DNA of 64,000 nucleotides from Methanohalophilus mahii DSM 5219. GTDB lineage: Archaea; Halobacteriota; Methanosarcinia; Methanosarcinales; Methanosarcinaceae. The position numbers and the translations under genes are program-made. Positions 27,534 to 36,542 of the stretch are shown here, piece by piece; within the stretch, counting starts at the first letter, position 1, and each line of letters begins with the position of its first letter. The notes under the pieces were generated by a model. It saw only the letters and a list, made by a program, of their open reading frames with translations. It was not told the origin of the DNA and ran no database searches. The DNA lies in assembly GCF_000025865.1 (NCBI RefSeq), contig NC_014002.1:1798001-1862000 (forward strand), read 5' to 3'.

Positions 27534-29092
27534 TCAACCTCCTCCTTCTTACTTTCCAGCACGTACATGGTATCCTTTTCGGTCAATGCCCTGAATTTCT
27601 CGGGCTCAAGGATTTTTCCTATTATATTGGTACTTGAAAATTTCTCTCCGGTGGGACCAAACAAATCGTCATCCTCTGTTTTAACTCCCACAATGCCCAT
27701 TCTTTTGGCGGCCTGGTTAGTAATTCCGATCTCAAAAGCTTTGGTTTTGTCCACAAGCACGTTTTCGGGCAATATTTCCTTATATTTTTCAGCGGACTTT
27801 GCGGCTTTAAATAAGTATGTATTCTCATATATCATCATAACAGGCAGTGTACCTATCGGCCTGAAAGTAAGACCCACTGCATGCCTGAAGAAATCCAGGG
27901 TTTTCGGAGCGAGTTCATCATACAGTTCAACACGGATAACCAGGGAATCCGGTGCACCGGTTGCAATTACTTTTTTTGCCAGCAGGATATCGATAGTACT
28001 TGAGGGGTTTAGTTTCACAATATTGGCATCATCCTCTTTATACCCTTCACGTACCAGTTCAACCCCCAGTCCTTCAAGATGTTTTGCAGCTTCATTAAAG
28101 CCCATACCAAGTATATTGATGGGAGCAGGATCCGTCTTTACAAATATAGAGTGACCCTTACCTGCCATGTGGATGAGTTCAATACCCTGTTCTACATGGC
28201 CAATTACAGAATGGACAACGCTGGCAGTTCTTTCATCACGGGAAATGAAAACTTTACCGGTGCCATAACCTGCAGTTCGTACCCATACCGCTCCATCCTT
28301 TCGTGTTTCAAAGTTTTCAAAGGAGCAAATTTCACCTTTCAAACTGCTGTCACTTATAAAAGAACTGGATTCATAGTCAACTTCAAAGAGGCCATCCTTG
28401 GTCAGACCAAAGAAAAATTCAGCTCCTTCAGGGGATTCAAGAGCAAGTTTTACCTTTATAAAGGTGAAGAGACCATCGCCATCCTCTAGGGTTGTATTTG
28501 TATCATATGTGACATGATGATCTGCAGATTCCTGCCATTCTATTACGGGTTCAATTTCAAGAATGCGATCAGAGCGCTCAAAACTGGTCAGAAGTTTCTT
28601 GCCACCCACAACCCTGGCAAAGGGACCATCTGCAGGTGCACCGTAATCTGCAGAATGTTCTGCAAGGGAAAAAAGAAGATGGAAATTAGAAGGGTTATAC
28701 CCCCCGGCTGAAAATAATACATCATATTTATCCAGCTTTGTGGGATTTCTTTCCGGTTTCAGAGATTCCGGGAAGGGGCCAAATACTGTGGCATCCTTGC
28801 TATCCCAGCGCAGGGAAATTCCTTCATATTGCTTGAAACCTTCCATCCATCTGCGGGCAGAAGCCGAAGAAGAATCAATTATTTCAAGACGTAATTCTCC
28901 TTTTGTGGTCTTGACACGATACTCTTTTACACTTTCAGAACGGACACTTTCCGACTTTTTAAGAATGCCCACGGATGCACCTTTTTTGTATGGCGCATCT
29001 GCTGCATCGATGGCTTTCTGTACGGTAGCACCATCCGGGAGAGAGAACTTCTCACCGTTGACAAGTACTTGAATCGTCCCTAATTCCTCCAA
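27530..29092 (-). CDS. mmp3: methanogenesis marker protein 3 (UPF0288)
   Basis: This 520-residue protein fits marker 3/UPF0288. It opens with a beta-grasp-like segment (VLVNGEKFSLPDGATVQKAI) and has a C-terminal part resembling cyclophilin-type folds; both are inferences. The only canonical start, TTG 29092, overlaps the ribosome binding site GGAGG (29086-29090) itself. Relatives begin close to the VxVNG strand, so ACG 29077 or ATT 29074 could be the real initiation codon. It lies between atwA and mmp6, and is known to belong to the MCR-activating set. Confidence 0.88.
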   Translation of the reverse strand: MEELGTIQVLVNGEKFSLPDGATVQKAIDAADAPYKKGASVGILKKSESVRSESVKEYRVKTTKGELRLEIIDSSSASARRWMEGFKQYEGISLRWDSKDATVFGPFPESLKPERNPTKLDKYDVLFSAGGYNPSNFHLLFSLAEHSADYGAPADGPFARVVGGKKLLTSFERSDRILEIEPVIEWQESADHHVTYDTNTTLEDGDGLFTFIKVKLALESPEGAEFFFGLTKDGLFEVDYESSSFISDSSLKGEICSFENFETRKDGAVWVRTAGYGTGKVFISRDERTASVVHSVIGHVEQGIELIHMAGKGHSIFVKTDPAPINILGMGFNEAAKHLEGLGVELVREGYKEDDANIVKLNPSSTIDILLAKKVIATGAPDSLVIRVELYDELAPKTLDFFRHAVGLTFRPIGTLPVMMIYENTYLFKAAKSAEKYKEILPENVLVDKTKAFEIGITNQAAKRMGIVGVKTEDDDLFGPTGEKFSSTNIIGKILEPEKFRALTEKDTMYVLESKKEEVE

Positions 29093-29128
29093 TCACTACA
29101 TAGAGAGCACTTAGCAATAAAGTTACTG

Positions 29129-30736
29129 TTAAGGAACTTCTTCAAGTTCCTTTTCAGTAAGCTGGGAAAGAACGGTTTCCGGTTCTCCGATATCAACTAT
29201 CTTTGAGTCCCTCATTAGTGCTACACGGTCACAGATATCAGTCAGGAAATCCATATCATGAGACACGATCACAAATGTATTACCCATCTCTTCCCTTGCC
29301 TTCAGGATAGATTTGGTTACCTCGGTCCTTGTGATCGGATCCATTGTACCGGTAGGCTCATCCATTAAAATGATATTTGGTTCTTTCATTAAAATCTGGG
29401 CCAGAGCAACCCTGTGCCTCTCCCCTTCACTTATCTCATCGGCCATCTTAGGAAGAATGGATTTGGCCTTATTTTCAGTAAAGCCGGTTGTCACAAGAGT
29501 GTTGATAGCCTTCCTGGTAGCAAGTTCGTAGGGAAGATCAATCCCGATGGATTCGGTCAGGTTATCGATGATTGTCCTGTGTGTGTACAGACCATATTCC
29601 TGATGCAGTATACCCATGTAGCGAACTGCACGACCTCTGTTGTCAGCTCCGGGTTCCCTCATATTCACCCACTCATCACCAACGCGAACATGCACTGCCC
29701 CGCTTGTTGGTTGCACATTGCCCATGAGCATTTCAGAAGTAGTTGTCTTCCCTGCACCACTGGTACCTGCAAGCCCGAATATCTCACCTTCCTTCACATT
29801 AAAACTCACACCGCCTACAGCATAGACCACACCCCTTGAAACGGAGATGTATTTTTTCACAAGGTCCTCCACTCTGATGATATCCTCGCCTACATTGCCT
29901 TTTTCCCATTCACCAATGTCAGTGACCATTTTCATAAAGTCGCGGGAGACATCACATGCATCACCCTCACATACAATTTCCCCTTCCTCAAGGATAATTG
30001 CCCTGTCAGCGAGGTCTTCAATGACATCTGACCAGTGGGAGGTGATTATCATTGTCATGTTGTGGGAGGAAACCGTATCCTCTACAACATCATGTACCAC
30101 TTTTGCTGTCCTGGGGTCCAGGGTTCCTGTCGGTTCGTCGGCAAGCAGCAGCATGGGATTTCTCACAAGCTGGCGCGCAAGAACTACCCTCTGTTTCTCC
30201 CCACCGCTTAAATCACGGGCCACATGCATCATCCTGTGGGAGAGACGAACCTCCTCCAGCAGTTCTACGGCACGTTCCATTGCATCGGGGCCACTATAAC
30301 CAATTTCTGTCAGGGAATTTACTACATTGGCAATTACCCTGTCATCTCCATAAAGGGCAAAGGTCCTCTGGAGCATAATCGCAACCCTTCGGGATACTGC
30401 TCTGCGTTCGTTATTATGAATGCCAAGTTTTGCAAAATCCGCTTCGAACGCTTCAAAGTTACTGTTTTCGCAGTGTGAACAGGCCTTCCCCACCATACTG
30501 GGCGGCTCTATATAACCACATTTTGCACAGCGTGCAACGTGATAAATTATTGAACCTGTGATTTCATTTAATTCCTCGGCACCACGAAGCGCATGCATCA
30601 ATACCGTTTTACCGGAACCGCTTTTTCCCAGGATTCCGACAACTTCACCTTCATTTATGTTGAGATTGATATTCTTTAAGACCGCTGCACCATTGAAAGA
30701 GATGGTAAGGTCTTTGATCTCGATGAATAATGACAT
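29129..30736 (-). CDS. atwA: methyl-coenzyme M reductase activation component A2 (double ABC ATPase)
   Basis: The 535-residue protein has two ABC domains. The first has Walker A GKSGSGKT, signature LSGGEKQR and LLLADEPTGTLD; the second has GTSGAGKT, ISEGERHR and IILMDEPTGTMD. Between Walker A and the signature of the first domain sits a zinc-finger-like insert, CAKC and CSHC, about 16 residues apart, typical of A2. No membrane partner is present. A2 supplies ATP-driven work for reducing nickel in factor F430. GGAGGT seven bases upstream supports ATG 30736. The first gene of the activation cluster. Confidence 0.95.
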   Translation of the reverse strand: MSLFIEIKDLTISFNGAAVLKNINLNINEGEVVGILGKSGSGKTVLMHALRGAEELNEITGSIIYHVARCAKCGYIEPPSMVGKACSHCENSNFEAFEADFAKLGIHNNERRAVSRRVAIMLQRTFALYGDDRVIANVVNSLTEIGYSGPDAMERAVELLEEVRLSHRMMHVARDLSGGEKQRVVLARQLVRNPMLLLADEPTGTLDPRTAKVVHDVVEDTVSSHNMTMIITSHWSDVIEDLADRAIILEEGEIVCEGDACDVSRDFMKMVTDIGEWEKGNVGEDIIRVEDLVKKYISVSRGVVYAVGGVSFNVKEGEIFGLAGTSGAGKTTTSEMLMGNVQPTSGAVHVRVGDEWVNMREPGADNRGRAVRYMGILHQEYGLYTHRTIIDNLTESIGIDLPYELATRKAINTLVTTGFTENKAKSILPKMADEISEGERHRVALAQILMKEPNIILMDEPTGTMDPITRTEVTKSILKAREEMGNTFVIVSHDMDFLTDICDRVALMRDSKIVDIGEPETVLSQLTEKELEEVP

Positions 30737-30800
30737 TTGAGTACCTCCAAAATGGATAATATCAGACCTGTTTAGAGGTTATACAGTAAATGTACTTAAC

Positions 30801-30823
30801 GTTTTGCACGGTATGCACAAAAC
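30801..30823 (-). promoter_or_regulatory. imperfect palindrome in the atwA upstream region
   Basis: The 23-base element has arms GTTTTG and CAAAAC with a further matching inner C-G pair, 65 bases before the atwA start. A TATA-like TTTAAATTTT lies at about 30855-30865 on the minus strand, so the palindrome would fall just after the start of transcription. It could be an operator for the whole MCR-activation operon. Function is inferred. Confidence 0.35.
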
Positions 30824-30958
30824 CATAAACCTGAGAGCAGGCCCAACATAACCAAAAATTTAAATCTGGTATTTTATATCTGGATTACATTGAACACTAC
30901 ATAAACGTAACGCATAATTATTTCGCTGTTAACTTTTTAAAACCGGCTTACGCTAGTG

Positions 30959-31768
30959 TTAAGATGAAATTATCTCATCTGCAAACCTGACAACCTCGGC
31001 AATATTACCTACCACAACATCGGCAGATTCCTGCAATCTGGAAGGTCGGGAGTCACCCTGTTGAACTGTAAGAATTCCTAAATCGGCCGATCTTAATGCC
31101 AGCATATCGTTCATTCCATCCCCTACCATAATGACTTTATTGTACTTCTTTTTTAGATCCTGAACTATTCTTTCCTTGTCAAATGTAGAGGCGATATCAA
31201 AAACCCCATCAATAGGAACACCAATGCAGTGAGAGAGCCTGCTGAGGTTTTTCATGCTATCTCCTGAGGCAATATAGAGCCCCGCTCCCCTTTGATGAAG
31301 AGTTTGCAAAGTGTCCCTGCTTTCAGGATAAAGGCGGCCCCCAGTACTAACCACATAGGTTACTGACTGCTCAACAATATCTACTATCAAGCCACACGCC
31401 AGGTAAAATATATTGGGACAACGGGTCTTTACCCTGCAAAATACTTCCTGAACATCCCCGAGCACCACATCGCTTTGCTTTACTATTTTAGAAATATCGG
31501 ACGGGGAAACCTCCCCGTTGGAACAACTCACATCCAGCTCTACGTGTTCTTTTTCCATGAAATCCGAAAGTAACCGGCGGGGTTGTGACTCCAGTATCCT
31601 CTCCATATCGGCATGGATCACTACAAGTGCCCTGCCTTTGCGACCTGCCACAAGCATCGTGCTTTCTACATCTTCCAGCATCATCCCGTTGGACATATCC
31701 CTGGCAACACGATACATATGTAACAATGTTCCCGCACTGTCAAAGACCACTGCCAGTTTGTTTTCCAT
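30959..31768 (-). CDS. HAD-type soluble P-type-ATPase-like phosphatase
   Basis: This 269-residue protein has HAD motif I as DSAGTLL (first Asp kept, the usual second Asp replaced by Ala-Gly spacing), motif II STGGR, Lys in TFDKERIV and motif III VGDGMNDMLALR, the last being typical of P-type ATPases and their soluble relatives. The first 150 residues form an inserted alpha/beta region of unknown role. It could hydrolyse a small phosphate ester. It lies 220 bases upstream of atwA but appears to be a separate unit. Confidence 0.78.
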   Translation of the reverse strand: MENKLAVVFDSAGTLLHMYRVARDMSNGMMLEDVESTMLVAGRKGRALVVIHADMERILESQPRRLLSDFMEKEHVELDVSCSNGEVSPSDISKIVKQSDVVLGDVQEVFCRVKTRCPNIFYLACGLIVDIVEQSVTYVVSTGGRLYPESRDTLQTLHQRGAGLYIASGDSMKNLSRLSHCIGVPIDGVFDIASTFDKERIVQDLKKKYNKVIMVGDGMNDMLALRSADLGILTVQQGDSRPSRLQESADVVVGNIAEVVRFADEIISS

Positions 31769-31912
31769 ACTGGATAAAGCGAGAGAAGCCGATTAATATT
31801 TTTCGTCCGAAATTGCAGTCTGGCTATGTTAATAGCATGAAGGATAATTATGATGCTACATTCTCAACGATAAATCAATCCTAATTCCAACGACAAACAG
31901 CAATCTTAGAAT

Positions 31913-32680
31913 TCATCCCACAATTTCAATCTGTGAACCATCACTCACCTCAATCTCTGGTGTACCCTTGTAATCTATGATCTTGCCTGTCACAAGCACA
32001 TTTTTACCGTCATAGTAAGCATCAGGAGATTGGGGAAAGTTTGACCAGCTGTCCTGCCATATAATTACAGTGAAGTAGCCTTTATAAGGGTCATGGAAAT
32101 TTAGATAGATTATACCATCCTCTTCATTTTTGGCCGTTGATAACACTGTACCCTCGACAGTTCTCACCTGGCCTACATAGTTATCTGCTTCCAGGTAAAA
32201 GATTACTGCTGTGTCACTATTTGCCAGATAGGACCAGATTCCCACCTGCTCATTTCTTGCCCGTTGTTGTGCATCGTTGAAAATATGCTGATATTTTATA
32301 TCGGGCTCATAGGTTTTGGACAGAGCCAGACCTTCTTCCACAAGCTCCCTGTTTACCAGTTCACCGTCAAGCCAAACATATCTCAATAAACGGTCATAAG
32401 TATCCCGGTTACTGCTATCCCCTTCCAGCAAAACCTGCTTACCTTCCACCCGGGTGGACAAATAATCTTTTGCCTCGGCATAATAGGATTCATCTATCTC
32501 CGGTGAATCTATCCCGATAAGTCTCACTTTCTCCCCGGAATCCGTCACGAAAGTATCCCCATCTATCACTTTGACAACCGTTGTAGTCGAGTTCACAATC
32601 CGGTTCTCATCCGAAGAAAGACACCCACACGAAATGAGTATAAGAAGGGTAACGATCAAGATCAATGACTTTTTAAACAT
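31913..32680 (-). CDS. exported thermonuclease-family lipoprotein with OB-fold tail
   Basis: This 255-residue protein has a signal segment (residues 4-18) ending in a lipobox-like SCGC, so it is likely anchored outside the cell. The staphylococcal-nuclease domain (about residues 33-150) holds VIDGDTF, RLIGIDSPEI (metal-binding Asp), an Arg in DRLLRYVW and the final ALSKTY region, keeping the catalytic Arg/Glu framework. The remaining 100 residues resemble an OB-fold nucleic-acid-binding domain. It would digest extracellular DNA or RNA. It is divergent from the matrixin-type protease. Confidence 0.88.
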   Translation of the reverse strand: MFKKSLILIVTLLILISCGCLSSDENRIVNSTTTVVKVIDGDTFVTDSGEKVRLIGIDSPEIDESYYAEAKDYLSTRVEGKQVLLEGDSSNRDTYDRLLRYVWLDGELVNRELVEEGLALSKTYEPDIKYQHIFNDAQQRARNEQVGIWSYLANSDTAVIFYLEADNYVGQVRTVEGTVLSTAKNEEDGIIYLNFHDPYKGYFTVIIWQDSWSNFPQSPDAYYDGKNVLVTGKIIDYKGTPEIEVSDGSQIEIVG

Positions 32681-32753
32681 AGGAAGAAAATAATTCTGCT
32701 CCTATTAAAATATAATTGTACCCCGGGCAATCTTTATTTTTGATGGAGGATTA

Positions 32754-33458
32754 TTGATTGGCATGAAAAAGCCGGCTAAAAAAATCCTTTTTGTACTACT
32801 TGCCATTATGATATTATTCACCGGTACCTCCCTTGCAAATATTGAAAAAATATCAGACGACCCCTGGGAACACAGCCCCATAACAGTATATATAGATGAT
32901 AAGGATACGCCTGAACACTACAGCCCCACCTACAGAGAACAGGTAGAAATTGCCCTGGATTACTGGGAAAAGGGTGGCAACGGAGCCCTCAGTTACCAGC
33001 CTGTGTTCAGAATCATCGACAATCCTGACGCTGACATAAATGTTCGGTGGGTGGAAAATCTTGAAAAGGTCGAAGGAGCCGATGAAGGAGTGGCCGGATA
33101 CTGTAGACCCACCATTACCGGGAACAAATACCTGCATGCTGAAATCGTGCTGGAGGTCGGAAATTACCAGGGGTTTTCATGGGTACAATATGGCGATGCA
33201 AACATGCAGGAGGTATCCAAGCATGAGGTAGGACATGCCCTGGGACTGGGCCACAGTACTGACCGCTCGGATATCATGTATCCCAGTTATGAACAACGTG
33301 ACAACATCAATCCCCTTCTCCTGAAATCAACTTTACCCTACCTGATAGGTGCACTCATAGTAATCGTAACCATAATCGGATACCACGGCATCGGCTGGAG
33401 AAAAATGCGCAAGCAGCGCAAACAAATCGAGAAGGATGTTTTTGAAAGCAAAAAATGA
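32754..33458 (+). CDS. matrixin-type zinc metalloprotease, membrane anchored
   Basis: This 234-residue exported protein has a signal peptide (about residues 4-28), a metzincin zinc site HEVGHALGLGH at residues 157-167 with Glu158 as catalytic base, and the downstream Met-turn-like DIMYPSY. A C-terminal membrane span (about residues 200-217) with a basic tail holds it at the cell surface. Start: TTG 32754 with GGAGG four bases upstream, or ATG 32763, 13 bases from it. It overlaps the ogt start by four bases. Substrate unknown; envelope or peptide processing is plausible. Confidence 0.87.
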   Translation: MIGMKKPAKKILFVLLAIMILFTGTSLANIEKISDDPWEHSPITVYIDDKDTPEHYSPTYREQVEIALDYWEKGGNGALSYQPVFRIIDNPDADINVRWVENLEKVEGADEGVAGYCRPTITGNKYLHAEIVLEVGNYQGFSWVQYGDANMQEVSKHEVGHALGLGHSTDRSDIMYPSYEQRDNINPLLLKSTLPYLIGALIVIVTIIGYHGIGWRKMRKQRKQIEKDVFESKK

Positions 33459-33817
33459 ATATGCAAAACCTTTGCTATGATATAATGAGATATCTCGCAG
33501 GCGAGTATGTGGATTTCATGAAATACGATCTGGACCTTACGCATCTTACAAAGTTCCAGAGGGAAGTCCTGGAAGCCACCCGTAAAATCCCTTACGGACA
33601 AACACGCACCTATGGGCAACTGGCAGAAGACATTGGTAAAAGCAAAGCAAGCCGGGCAGTCGGCCGTGTGCTTAATAAAAATCCCTATCCACTGGTAATT
33701 CCCTGCCACAGAGTAGTTGCTAAAAATAGCATAGGTGGCTATGCCGGTGGCAAAGAATTAAAGAAAAAATTACTGGAAATGGAAAAAGCCATTGATTACG
33801 ATGAATCAGTTCGTTAA
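33455..33817 (+). CDS. ogt: methylated-DNA--protein-cysteine methyltransferase
   Basis: This 120-residue protein is the catalytic domain of O6-alkylguanine-DNA alkyltransferases. The acceptor Cys84 lies in IPCHRVV, preceded by the helix-turn-helix with RAVGRVLNKNP (arginine finger) and PYGQTRTYGQLA. Only about 35 residues stand before that domain, so the usual N-terminal domain is short. It repairs alkylated guanine by suicide transfer of the alkyl group. Its ATG overlaps the metalloprotease stop, indicating translational coupling. Confidence 0.93.
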   Translation: MNMQNLCYDIMRYLAGEYVDFMKYDLDLTHLTKFQREVLEATRKIPYGQTRTYGQLAEDIGKSKASRAVGRVLNKNPYPLVIPCHRVVAKNSIGGYAGGKELKKKLLEMEKAIDYDESVR

Positions 33818-33890
33818 GTTGATATAAGGGAACCGAAAATTATACCCCTGACTATCAAATGTTCATAATTTATCAAAGGAGTATAATCAC

Positions 33891-34274
33891 ATGAAACAAC
33901 AGGTTGAAGTAAAGGAACTCAAGGAAGGTAAATACGTAATTATCGATGACGAACCATGCATTATCAAGGGCCTGTCAAAATCCAAACCCGGAAAACACGG
34001 TTCTGCTAAAGCAAGAATTGATGCAGTTGGTATTTTTGATGGACAAAAACGTTCAATCGTAAGCTCTGTTTCCTCAAAAACCTTTGTGCCTATTGTCGAA
34101 AGGAAAAGTGCACAGGTTCTTTCCGTTTCAGGAGACATCGCCCAGCTCATGGACATGGAAGACTACTCCACCTTCGAAATGCAGATCCCTGATGAATACA
34201 AGGATAGGGTGAACGAAGGAGGAGATATTTCATACATAACCGCAATGGGCAAAATGAAGATTGACCTTCGTTAA
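33891..34274 (+). CDS. eif5A: translation initiation factor 5A
   Basis: This 127-residue protein has an N-terminal KOW-like domain with the hypusine loop KSKPGKHGSAK, where Lys35 is the modified residue, and a C-terminal OB fold. It helps ribosomes pass difficult peptide bonds. The modifying enzyme, deoxyhypusine synthase, is encoded at 55356 in this window. A BRE-TATA-like CGAAAATTATA lies at about 33836-33846, and GGAG precedes the ATG. The agmatinase gene follows eight bases downstream. Confidence 0.96.
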   Translation: MKQQVEVKELKEGKYVIIDDEPCIIKGLSKSKPGKHGSAKARIDAVGIFDGQKRSIVSSVSSKTFVPIVERKSAQVLSVSGDIAQLMDMEDYSTFEMQIPDEYKDRVNEGGDISYITAMGKMKIDLR

Positions 34275-34282
34275 ATAATAAA

Positions 34283-35152
34283 ATGTTCTACCAGCCCCTT
34301 ATGATGGATGCCCTGCGGGATTACGGGGCTGCAAAATATGTTATATTCGGAGTCCCTTTTGACGGGACTTCCTCTTACAGGCCGGGAAGCCGCAGGGCTC
34401 CGGACGCTATGAGACAGGCATCTGAAAATTTTGAAAGTTACAATTCTTTTTTTGATATTGACCTTGCATCCATCCCGATTCATGATGCAGGCAATCTTGA
34501 AGTTTATTCTTCCGTTGATGAAACTCTCAGGGACCTTTACTATGATACCAGAGACATAGTAAAAAATAAAAAGATTCCTATAATGATGGGCGGGGAACAC
34601 TCCCTTACCCTTTCCACTGTTAAAGCCTGTGCAAAAGACACTGATAACATTGGTGTGATCGTATTGGATGCACATTTTGACCTGCGGGAAGAGTTTGGTG
34701 GAGTGAAAAACAACCATGCGTGCGTCAGCCGGCATATCTTAGAAGAGGCCACCGACAGGTATGCATGCATTGGAACAAGAAGCGGACCCCGGGAAGAATG
34801 GGATTTTGCAAAAGATAATAACATATCCTATTACACTCCGGAAAATGTAAAAGAATACTCTGCCAAAAAACTTGCTACAAAGGTTATGAAAGAAATAGGA
34901 ACCTCACAGTTCTACCTTTCCCTGGACATGGACTGTCTGGACCCTGCTTATGCCCCGGCAACAGGTACTCCTGAACCCTTTGGTCTTGATCCCTGGCAGG
35001 TCAGGGACCTGATACATGCTTTTGCCCCACACACAGTTGGTTTTGATATTATGGAAATTGCTCCGGACTATGACAGGGGACAGACATCCCTACTCGGTGC
35101 AAAACTACTGAGGGAATTCATAGCCGCCCATGCAGCCGGCAATATCCAATAA
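34283..35152 (+). CDS. speB: agmatinase
   Basis: This 289-residue ureohydrolase converts agmatine to putrescine and urea. All binuclear manganese ligands are present: His106 (GGEHS), Asp129, His131 and Asp133 (DAHFD), and Asp215 and Asp217 (DMDCLDP). It lies eight bases after the eIF5A gene and is probably co-transcribed, which links polyamine supply to hypusine formation. Agmatine would come from the pyruvoyl arginine decarboxylase at 57365. Some archaeal members act on other guanidino amines, so substrate identity is probable, not proven. Confidence 0.9.
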   Translation: MFYQPLMMDALRDYGAAKYVIFGVPFDGTSSYRPGSRRAPDAMRQASENFESYNSFFDIDLASIPIHDAGNLEVYSSVDETLRDLYYDTRDIVKNKKIPIMMGGEHSLTLSTVKACAKDTDNIGVIVLDAHFDLREEFGGVKNNHACVSRHILEEATDRYACIGTRSGPREEWDFAKDNNISYYTPENVKEYSAKKLATKVMKEIGTSQFYLSLDMDCLDPAYAPATGTPEPFGLDPWQVRDLIHAFAPHTVGFDIMEIAPDYDRGQTSLLGAKLLREFIAAHAAGNIQ

Positions 35153-35192
35153 GCATCAATTAGATATATACCCTCAAACCTAACTGGCGATT

Positions 35193-35846
35193 ATGAGTGA
35201 AGAGATCGAGACCACATGCCCTGCATGCTCACCACAGGAATTCGTGTGGCACGACATACTGAAGGATGGACAGAATATGCTTGTCCGGTGCCAGATTTGC
35301 GGTGATGTACATCCCACAGAGATAGAGACAGAGAAGACCATCCCGGTAAGAATAATTATCAGTAGAGGGGATGAATCTTTCAAGACAAATGCACTTTTTG
35401 AAGAGACACAGGTTGTCACAACAAACGAAGAATTGGTTGTGGAAGACCAAAACGGTGAAGACGTATATCCCATACAGATCACTTCCATCGAAACACCCAC
35501 AAAACGTGAAGAATACGCAAAGATTGCAGATGTTGAAACCATCTGGGCACGTGCAATTGATGAAGTCGATGTAAAAATATCCGTACAATCCATAGGAAAT
35601 ACCAACCCCTACACAAAAAGAGTATCAGGAGAAGAACTATTTGAAGTCGGCCTGGAATACGAAGCGGGAGGAGAACGCTTCAGGATCACAAGAATAAAGA
35701 TACGTGGGGGAAAATTCAGGTTTAAAAGGGGAGACAAAGTTGAGGCCAAATATATAAAAAGAATCTTCGGCAGGGTGGCCTATAAGAAAGGATGGGGAGG
35801 GGGCAGGACCGCTTGGAGTATGAAGAGAAACGTAAGGAACTGGTAA
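35193..35846 (+). CDS. HVO_0476-family zinc finger protein
   Basis: This 217-residue protein has an N-terminal zinc ribbon with CPAC near residue 9 and CQIC near residue 33, followed by beta-rich segments and a basic C-terminus ([21 protein letters not shown]). The family is widespread in euryarchaea, mostly next to pcm, and has no established function; the basic tail suggests nucleic-acid binding. Its last 55 bases overlap the proposed start of pcm in another frame. Confidence 0.8.
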   Translation: MSEEIETTCPACSPQEFVWHDILKDGQNMLVRCQICGDVHPTEIETEKTIPVRIIISRGDESFKTNALFEETQVVTTNEELVVEDQNGEDVYPIQITSIETPTKREEYAKIADVETIWARAIDEVDVKISVQSIGNTNPYTKRVSGEELFEVGLEYEAGGERFRITRIKIRGGKFRFKRGDKVEAKYIKRIFGRVAYKKGWGGGRTAWSMKRNVRNW

Positions 35847-36466
35847 AACAGATCAGAGAAGAAGGAATCGGAAATCAGGTGCTTGAAGCTATGGGGAAAG
35901 TTCCCAGGCACCTTTTTGTTTCCGAAGATCTTAAGAATTCTGCATATATTGACTCCCCCTTACCCATAGGGAACAGGCAAACGATTTCAGCACCACATAT
36001 GGTAGCCATAATGTGTGATGTCCTGAATATAGAGAAAGGCATGAAGATACTTGAAATCGGGGCCGGTTCCGGATACAATGCTGCTGTGATGGCCGAAATG
36101 GTAGGCAAAGAGGGGCATATATACAGCATTGAAAGAATCTCTTTTTTAAAGCAGTTTGCCGAAATTAACCTTAAAAACGCGGGTTACGCAAATGTTACGG
36201 TCATCGAAGGCGACGGCACCCTCGGTTATCCCCCACAGGCCCCATATGAACGTATATGCGTAACCTCTGCAGCTCCATCAATTCCTCAACCTCTCAAAGA
36301 GCAACTTTCAGCTGGCGGAATCATGGTTATTCCTGTTGGCAAATACATGCAAAACCTGATTCTTGTCCACAAACTTGATGGCGGGACTTTCACAGAGGGA
36401 AACCTTGGCAGCGTCATTTTTGTACCTCTTATTGGAAAATACGGGTACAGAGAATCTATTGAATGA
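35792..36466 (+). CDS. pcm: protein-L-isoaspartate O-methyltransferase
   Basis: This 224-residue SAM enzyme starts repair of isoaspartyl residues in aged proteins. It has the family block [26 protein letters not shown] motif [18 protein letters not shown] (about residues 88-104), and the closing [14 protein letters not shown]. The chosen ATG lies inside the zinc finger gene; a TTG at 35813 behind GGGGAGGGGG would shorten it by seven residues. Family homology is clear from LVKQI onward. Confidence 0.9.
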   Translation: MGRGQDRLEYEEKRKELVKQIREEGIGNQVLEAMGKVPRHLFVSEDLKNSAYIDSPLPIGNRQTISAPHMVAIMCDVLNIEKGMKILEIGAGSGYNAAVMAEMVGKEGHIYSIERISFLKQFAEINLKNAGYANVTVIEGDGTLGYPPQAPYERICVTSAAPSIPQPLKEQLSAGGIMVIPVGKYMQNLILVHKLDGGTFTEGNLGSVIFVPLIGKYGYRESIE

Positions 36467-36470
36467 AAAA

Positions 36471-36521
36471 TATATACGATGGACATATATACAATGAATC
36501 CATCTATATACGCATATATAG
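36471..36521 (+). promoter_or_regulatory. promoter of the PhoU-like gene with a long inverted repeat
   Basis: TATATACGATGGA (36471-36483) and TCCATCTATATA (36499-36510) are inverted copies apart from one inserted base. A TATA box, GCATATATAG, follows at 36512-36521, placing the transcript start almost at ATG 36543, so the mRNA would be leaderless. The inverted repeat sits where a regulator could act on the promoter, perhaps the AbrB-type DNA-binding domain of the gene product itself. That link is inferred. Confidence 0.4.
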
Positions 36522-36542
36522 TGATGACGAATAAATAGAGGG

